A stretch of DNA of 64,000 bases from positions 806,001-870,000 of the forward strand of contig NZ_JOMI01000003.1 of NCBI RefSeq assembly GCF_000711235.1, read 5' to 3'. The notes under the pieces were generated by a model. That model was given only the letters and a program-made list of their open reading frames with translations, did not search any database and was not told where the DNA came from. A program made the position numbers and the translations under genes. This DNA is from Prevotella sp. 10(H) (GTDB lineage: Bacteria > Bacteroidota > Bacteroidia > Bacteroidales > Dysgonomonadaceae). Numbering within the stretch: position 1 is the first letter of the stretch; every line of letters starts with the position of its first letter. This document shows positions 59,115 through 64,000 of the stretch, in pieces.

Positions 59115-61004
59115 ATGCAACAAAATGGAAAAATCGGGGTTACTACTGAGAATATTTTCCCCATAATAAAGAAATTTTTATATAGTGATCATGAAATTTT
59201 TCTACGCGAACTGGTTTCTAATGCCGTAGATGCTACACAAAAACTAAAGACTTATGCTTCTTTGGGCGAGTTTAAAGGCGAGTTGGGAGAACTCTCTGTA
59301 ACTGTGAAGATAGATAAGGATAACGGTACTCTTACAATATCTGATAAAGGTATAGGAATGACCAGTGAAGAAATAGATAAGTATATCAATCAGATTGCGT
59401 TTTCTTCTGCTAATGAGTTTCTTGATAAGTATAAGAAAGATGCAAATTCCATTATAGGGCATTTCGGACTTGGTTTTTATTCTTCTTTTATGGTTTCTAA
59501 AAAAGTGGAAATCGTAACCAAGTCATTTAAAGAAGGGACGGATGCGGTGAAATGGAGTTGCGACGGTTCTCCGGAATATACAATTGAAACAGTCGAAAAA
59601 GCAGACAGAGGCACAGACATTATATTATATATAGACGATGAAAACAAAAACTTTCTGGAAAAAGGAGAGATAGACAAATTATTGAAGAAATACTGCCGCT
59701 TCCTTCCTGTACCTATCGTATTCGGTAAAAAAACAGAATGGAAAGACGGAAAATCAGTTGAAACTGATGAAGATAATGTAATAAATGATACAAATCCGCT
59801 TTGGACACTTAAGCCTGCCGACCTGAAAGATGAAGATTATAAGAAATTCTATCAAGATTTATATCCTTTCTCAGATGAGCCGATGTTTTGGATACACCTG
59901 AATGTAGACTATCCTTTCAAATTGACAGGTATTCTTTATTTCCCCCAGATAAAGAGTAATGTAGATATGAATCGTAATAAGATTCAGCTATATAGCAATC
60001 AGGTGTTTGTAACCGATTCGGTAGAAGGTATTGTACCTGAATTTCTTACTTTGATGCACGGGGTGCTGGATTCACCTGATATTCCATTGAATGTGTCACG
60101 TTCATATCTGCAAAGTGATCAGAATGTGAAAAAGATTTCAAATCACATTACTAAAAAAGTAGCAGACCGCTTGGAAGAGATTTTTAAAAACGACCGTACG
60201 CAATATGAAGAAAAGTGGAACAGCCTGAAACTGTTTATAGAATACGGTATGCTTACCGATGATAAATTTTATGACAGGGCACAGAAATTCTGCCTGTTGA
60301 AGAATGTGAACAGTAAGGCTTTCACTTTTGAAGAATATAAAACATTAATATTGTCCAATCAGACGGATAAAGACGGTAATATTATTTATCTGTATGCTAA
60401 TAATAAAGACGAGCAATACTCATATATCCGTACGGCGGAAGATAAAGGATATGACGTTATTCTTTTCGACGGACAACTGGATGTCCACATGGCAGGCATG
60501 TTGGAACAAAAATTTGAAAAGAGCCGTTTTGTAAGGGTTGATGCCGATACTATCGATAATTTGATTCCAAAGGAAGATAGTAAGGAGGTGACCCTGACTG
60601 ATAGACAAAAAGAAGAGCTTAAAGAAGCTTTTATATCACAAATACCCACAATAGATAAGACTGAATTTATAGTAGATTATAAAGCGTTAGACGAGAAAGC
60701 TCAGCCGATTCAGATAACTCAGAACGAGTTTATGCGCCGTATGAAGGAAATGTCGGCTATGCAAACCGGAATGGGATTCTATGGTGAGATGCCGAATAGC
60801 TACAATCTGGTATTGAATGTAGAGCATCCTCTTATCAAAAATATTATGAGAGAAGTAGACGGTAAGGAAAAAGAAGCCGTGGATGCATATGCAGCAGAAA
60901 ACTCAAATATCCGCCAGCTGATAGATTTGGCTTTATTATCTAATGGTATGTTGAAAGGTGAAGCTTTGAATGATTTTGTAAAACGAAATATGGAAAATAT
61001 CTGA
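59115..61004 (+). CDS. htpG: molecular chaperone HtpG (Hsp90)
   Basis: ATP-dependent dimeric chaperone, 629 residues. The N-terminal GHKL ATPase has FLRELVSNAVDATQKL (the Asn that binds Mg-ATP), ISDKGIGMTSEEIDKYI and GHFGLGFYSSFMVSKKV (lid and glycine-rich loops). Middle-domain LYFPQIKSNVDMNRNKIQLY and the catalytic-loop LNVSRSYLQSD follow; the C-terminal dimerisation domain ends the protein. No acidic linker, as in other bacteria. Monocistronic with a terminator. Confidence 0.97.
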   Translation: MQQNGKIGVTTENIFPIIKKFLYSDHEIFLRELVSNAVDATQKLKTYASLGEFKGELGELSVTVKIDKDNGTLTISDKGIGMTSEEIDKYINQIAFSSANEFLDKYKKDANSIIGHFGLGFYSSFMVSKKVEIVTKSFKEGTDAVKWSCDGSPEYTIETVEKADRGTDIILYIDDENKNFLEKGEIDKLLKKYCRFLPVPIVFGKKTEWKDGKSVETDEDNVINDTNPLWTLKPADLKDEDYKKFYQDLYPFSDEPMFWIHLNVDYPFKLTGILYFPQIKSNVDMNRNKIQLYSNQVFVTDSVEGIVPEFLTLMHGVLDSPDIPLNVSRSYLQSDQNVKKISNHITKKVADRLEEIFKNDRTQYEEKWNSLKLFIEYGMLTDDKFYDRAQKFCLLKNVNSKAFTFEEYKTLILSNQTDKDGNIIYLYANNKDEQYSYIRTAEDKGYDVILFDGQLDVHMAGMLEQKFEKSRFVRVDADTIDNLIPKEDSKEVTLTDRQKEELKEAFISQIPTIDKTEFIVDYKALDEKAQPIQITQNEFMRRMKEMSAMQTGMGFYGEMPNSYNLVLNVEHPLIKNIMREVDGKEKEAVDAYAAENSNIRQLIDLALLSNGMLKGEALNDFVKRNMENI

Positions 61005-61017
61005 TCTGCAGATATAT

Positions 61018-61060
61018 AAAAAACAAAGGCTTAAGAATCATTCTTAAACCTTTGTTTTTA
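61018..61060. terminator. bidirectional terminator between htpG and the Skp gene
   Basis: Near-perfect 17-base stem (61021-61037 with 61041-61057, one mismatch, loop TCA) with A/T-rich flanks on both sides, between convergent genes. Confidence 0.88.
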
Positions 61061-61072
61061 TTTGTTTATCAG

Positions 61073-61570
61073 TTAATTAGTAATCCCTAATTTGGCTTTC
61101 ACTTGCGGATTTGCATCGATAGCTCCTGTACCTACATGTAATAATGCATTTGCACTTATTATATAAGTATAGCTGTTTTCATCGCCGACATCTTTTATGG
61201 CCTTCATCAGTTTCTGTTGAAGGGGAGCAAGAAGAGTTTGCTGCTCTTTTTCTATTTCTTGCTGGCTGTTTTGTACATATGTACGGTATCTTTCCTGAAA
61301 GTCCTGTATTTGCTTTTGCCTATCGTTCAGAACCGCTTCAGTAAGGCTGTCAGTGGGTGTTTCTCCAAATCTTTTGAGCATGGCATCGTATTCAGCTTCC
61401 ATTGCCGCAATATTTTTCTTCGCAGCCTCTGCCTTATTGTTCATTTGAGTTTCCACATCTTTCAGTTCCGGCATTTTTGAAAATACTTCATCTGCGTTTA
61501 CATGAGCTACCTTATTCTGAGAAAAAAGAGATAGCGGTAAAAGTAACAGCACTAATAAAAAAGGTTTCAT
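61073..61570 (-). CDS. OmpH/Skp-family periplasmic chaperone
   Basis: Holds unfolded outer-membrane proteins in the periplasm. 165 residues with a signal peptide (MKPFLLVLLLLPLSLFSQ), then a short first strand (NKVAHVNADEVFSKMPELKD) and a long coiled-coil hairpin (about residues 40-125; FQERYRTYVQNSQQEIEKEQ) returning to the beta core (YTYIISANALLHVGTGAIDA). This is the classic Skp tentacle fold. Bacteroidetes often carry several paralogues next to bamA; this copy is alone. Confidence 0.9.
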   Translation of the reverse strand: MKPFLLVLLLLPLSLFSQNKVAHVNADEVFSKMPELKDVETQMNNKAEAAKKNIAAMEAEYDAMLKRFGETPTDSLTEAVLNDRQKQIQDFQERYRTYVQNSQQEIEKEQQTLLAPLQQKLMKAIKDVGDENSYTYIISANALLHVGTGAIDANPQVKAKLGITN

Positions 61571-61942
61571 AGGTGAATATGTTTTGTTTTTAATAAGGTT
61601 TATATCACAAAGATAATATACTTTCTTATGTAAGTGTTTATCTCAATTATATGGCAACTTGTATTTATATATTATTAATAATAGATAAACGGCTGATATA
61701 TAGAGTTTAACTATTAGCCTTTCGCATATGTTATAATTATTGTTGTCTGATTATCAATAATTAAATGCTTCCGGCTCGGATATTTTTTTATAATAACGAA
61801 CATAATCAAAAAACAGAAAAATAAGATTTTTTAAGCAATGTATATGTAGGGAACAGAGTAGGAGAGGGATAATCTATTTTGACGATAGATTTGGATAGGA
61901 TAACAATTGCAAATATCTTTATGCTTTTAATAATGATAAAAT
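61571..61942. promoter_or_regulatory. intergenic region with divergent promoters
   Basis: 372 bases. Minus-strand TATCTTTG (61615-61608) serves the Skp gene. On the plus strand TTTG (61890-61893), a 20-base spacer and TATCTTTA (61914-61921) make a good promoter 22 bases before the CNNM-type gene. The middle is AT-rich with no further feature seen. Confidence 0.6.
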
Positions 61943-63205
61943 ATGGAAATTGCGATTATAATCATATTGATTTTACTAAACGGGATGTTTTCTATGTCAG
62001 AAATTGCTGTAGTTTCAGCCCGTAAATCAAGCCTGAACAGTGAAGCTAAGAAAGGAAATAAATCTGCACAGGCAGCATTGAATCTAGCCAATCATCCTGA
62101 CAGGTTTCTATCTACTGTGCAGGTTGGTATTACCCTCATAGGGATAATCACAGGGCTCTATTCCGGTGATGTATTGGCCGATGATTTTGCTAAAATCTTG
62201 AGTAAAACAGGTATTCCCGATCCATATGTGCTTACTGTTGCCAAAGTTAGCATAGTAGTAGTCGTTACATATTTTACAATTGTTTTTGGAGAGTTGGTTC
62301 CAAAACGTATTGGGATGAGTGCTTCGGAGAAAATATCCAAGTTTATAGCTCGTCCGATGCATATACTATCAATTATCGCTTCGCCTTTTGTCTGGATATT
62401 GTCAAAAAGCACATCGTTAATCTTTAGTTTATTGGGTGTAAAGTCCGGTGATACGAAAGTTACCGAAGAAGAAATTAAATCGATGGTTCGCGAAGGTGCG
62501 GAAGACGGTGAAGTGCAGATAGTGGAGCAGGATATTGTTGAGCGTGTATTTACACTCGGCGACAGAGACTTGGAATCGATAATGACGCATCGTGGAGATA
62601 TTGTATGGATAGATACGGATATGACAAACGAAGAAATCATTAATATTATTCACGATTATCCTTTTGATAAATATCCTGTAGGAACTAAAGACCTCGATCA
62701 TATTGAAGGCATTGCACATATCACGGATATGTTTGGTAAAATAGATAGTCCGGATTTTAATATATTGGATATTGTGCGTCCGGTTCATTATTTTTATGAG
62801 AATATGGAAGTTTACAGTGCACTGGAAGAAATGAAGGAGAAGCATATGCAGTATTCTCTTGTGTGTGACGAATTCGGGACTGTAAAGGGTATAGTTACAT
62901 TGAAAGATATTCTGGAAGCATTAGTGGGAACCATACTTGATCCTCATGAAGAACCTGACATAGTTCAGCGACAAGACGGCAGCTGTCTTGTCGACGGGCA
63001 ATGTTCGTTCTATGATTTTCTAACTTATTTCAAAAAAGGAGATTTATACTCAAAATATGAATATAATACTATAAGCGGTCTGATACTTGATTTACTCGGG
63101 CATATTCCCAAAACGGGTGAGCAAATTGAATGGAAAGGCTTTTCAATGGAAATAGTAGATATGGACGGCGCCCGTATAGACAAAGTTTTGGTAAAGAGAG
63201 ATTAA
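61943..63205 (+). CDS. CNNM/CorC-type membrane protein (hemolysin family)
   Basis: A 420-residue protein with the order DUF21/CNNM membrane domain (residues 1-175, with helices at 3-20, 60-80, 95-115 and 130-150 and the family motif GELVPKRIGM), a CBS-domain pair (about 205-330; MTHRGDIVWIDTDMTNEEII; HMQYSLVCDEFGTVKGIVTL) and a CorC_HlyC domain at the C-terminus (340-418; GLILDLLGHIPKTGEQIEWK). Family members act in Mg/Co/Na transport or export; 'hemolysin' is historical. No operon partner. Confidence 0.93.
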   Translation: MEIAIIIILILLNGMFSMSEIAVVSARKSSLNSEAKKGNKSAQAALNLANHPDRFLSTVQVGITLIGIITGLYSGDVLADDFAKILSKTGIPDPYVLTVAKVSIVVVVTYFTIVFGELVPKRIGMSASEKISKFIARPMHILSIIASPFVWILSKSTSLIFSLLGVKSGDTKVTEEEIKSMVREGAEDGEVQIVEQDIVERVFTLGDRDLESIMTHRGDIVWIDTDMTNEEIINIIHDYPFDKYPVGTKDLDHIEGIAHITDMFGKIDSPDFNILDIVRPVHYFYENMEVYSALEEMKEKHMQYSLVCDEFGTVKGIVTLKDILEALVGTILDPHEEPDIVQRQDGSCLVDGQCSFYDFLTYFKKGDLYSKYEYNTISGLILDLLGHIPKTGEQIEWKGFSMEIVDMDGARIDKVLVKRD

Positions 63206-63219
63206 TATCCTTGAAGACA

Positions 63220-64000
63220 CTAAAACTTATAAGTTGCCATAAGGCGTGCTTCGGATGTTTTGGAAAAGACATTTTCAAAATACCTGTAATTTGTATCCCG
63301 GGTATAGTTATAACCGATTCCGGTAAGGTACCATTGATTTTTCAGTTTCAGATCTACCCGTATGCAAAGTGCATGCAATATAGCCTGTGAATGATCGCCC
63401 TGTGCATTAAGGGTTTTTTCATTTACTGTTTCCCAATCTATATTCTGGTCATAACCTTTCCATGTGAACATACGGTATCCTTCATCACTTAACGATACAC
63501 TTATTTTATCTTTGTAAGAAAGACTTCCCCCGAGCTTCCAGCTGAAGCCGCTGGCAAGGTTGTATATGCGGTCATCTAGTACATAATGGTCGCTAAGGGA
63601 TGCGCCCAAAATAATTCCATTAAAATGTGCGAATGAAGAGAGTTCAAAATTTCTGAATCGTTTGCTTTTATGAATAAGTCCGGCTCCGAATGAGGCAGGA
63701 GCACAGAATTTATAAGGCACACGCGAGGAAACATCCGATATCGTATCAGAATCGTAATAGTCGAAATGCTGGTAAATTCCGATACTTAGGAAATCTTTAG
63801 AATTATCTATGAGTTCTGCCGAATAGAGGCGTCCCATAATATTTAATTGGCTGAGCATCGGTTGGGCTCCCTGTCCGTTTATATTGGCTTTGAAAGTGAA
63901 ATAATCGAAGGGCCTTTTGGTTTCCGCCTCGAACCTGTCGCCATATTCTACATTTATATTCGTAGCAAATCCGATCCCTTGGTCGAATATTTCATCTTTC
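63220..64000 (-). CDS. DUF3943-like outer-membrane protein, 5' part beyond the window
   Basis: The open frame continues through the right edge without a start codon, so only the C-terminal 260 residues are seen; an internal ATG at 63858 is not the start. Reading inward from the edge gives NINVEYGDRFEAETKRPFDY and FTFKANINGQGAQPMLSQLN, a pattern I associate with DUF3943. After that come alternating beta-barrel strands (FLSIGIYQHFDYYDS; YLTGIGYNYTRDTNYRYFEN) ending in ARLMATYKF, with the aromatic C-terminus of outer-membrane barrels. Convergent with the CNNM-type gene. Function unknown. Confidence 0.65.
   Translation of the reverse strand, partial: KDEIFDQGIGFATNINVEYGDRFEAETKRPFDYFTFKANINGQGAQPMLSQLNIMGRLYSAELIDNSKDFLSIGIYQHFDYYDSDTISDVSSRVPYKFCAPASFGAGLIHKSKRFRNFELSSFAHFNGIILGASLSDHYVLDDRIYNLASGFSWKLGGSLSYKDKISVSLSDEGYRMFTWKGYDQNIDWETVNEKTLNAQGDHSQAILHALCIRVDLKLKNQWYLTGIGYNYTRDTNYRYFENVFSKTSEARLMATYKF

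Noticed and set aside
1-64000. CRISPR arrays, tRNA or rRNA genes, insertion sequences, prophage
   Set aside because: No regularly spaced direct repeats, no tRNA-like cloverleaf or rRNA stretches, and no transposase, integrase or phage structural genes were found on reading the window.

Overview
The window is about 64 kb of a Bacteroidota chromosome, most likely order Bacteroidales and plausibly Dysgonomonas-like (family-level placement is inference). The support is: Bacteroidetes-type promoters (TAnnTTTG at -7, sometimes with TTTG near -33) in front of many genes; lipoprotein and Sec signals typical of the phylum; little sign of Shine-Dalgarno use; an ilvD-ilvB-ilvN-thioesterase-ilvC operon; LpxC, DUF4954, an OprO/P-like porin and an ECF sigma factor; AT-rich intergenic DNA. 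It is mostly core chromosome. I saw no tRNA, rRNA, CRISPR array, transposase or prophage.

Layout. 1-3.4 kb (minus): a MarR-controlled RND multidrug efflux operon, cut by the left edge. 3.5-10 kb (minus): phosphoglucomutase, a TPR protein and a CPA2 cation/proton antiporter. 10.4-16.3 kb (plus): an OmpA-like/TPR lipoprotein, a DUF4954 beta-helix protein and a secreted MORN-type repeat protein. 16.3-19.6 kb: ribosomal protein L31 type B, a lipoprotein lactonase-like beta-propeller and an MscS channel. 19.8-25.5 kb (minus): aspT, asdA, ansB and a porin, which together would convert asparagine to alanine and build a proton gradient. 25.6-27 kb: an unidentified surface lipoprotein.

27.3-33 kb (minus) is the most unusual block. 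A TetR-family gene and three near-identical GTGAAC-N4-GTTCAC palindromes precede a tightly packed run encoding a NifX-like small protein, an intact outer-membrane phospholipase A, a membrane-anchored thioredoxin-fold protein lacking CXXC, a KdkA/WaaP-like sugar kinase, a FabH-like ketosynthase, a stand-alone LpxC without the FabZ fusion usual in the phylum, a tiny membrane protein and a winged-helix protein. I read it as a regulated envelope-lipid remodelling operon.

33.2-39.7 kb: RNase HI, a small secreted protein, an ABC-F ATPase, a small lipoprotein and a GH78 alpha-L-rhamnosidase. 39.8-47.2 kb (plus): the branched-chain amino acid operon, preceded by a complete-looking peptide-leader attenuator (20-codon leader with V-L-I-L-D-I-L-L-V, competing hairpins, intrinsic terminator) and interrupted by a GT8 glycosyltransferase gene. 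47.2-53.6 kb: malate dehydrogenase, a coiled-coil membrane protein with a GNAT acetyltransferase, and a divergent membrane pyrophosphatase. 53.7-53.9 kb: a GC-rich, hairpin-rich island without a credible gene. 54-58.1 kb: panB, topB and an FRG-domain protein. 58.2-64 kb: an ECF sigma factor, htpG, a Skp/OmpH chaperone, a CNNM/CorC-type transporter and a DUF3943-like outer-membrane protein cut by the right edge. A roughly 150-180 bp intergenic repeat occurs twice, directly upstream of the ABC-F gene and of topB.

All calls rest on reading the sequence and family knowledge; no database search was run.
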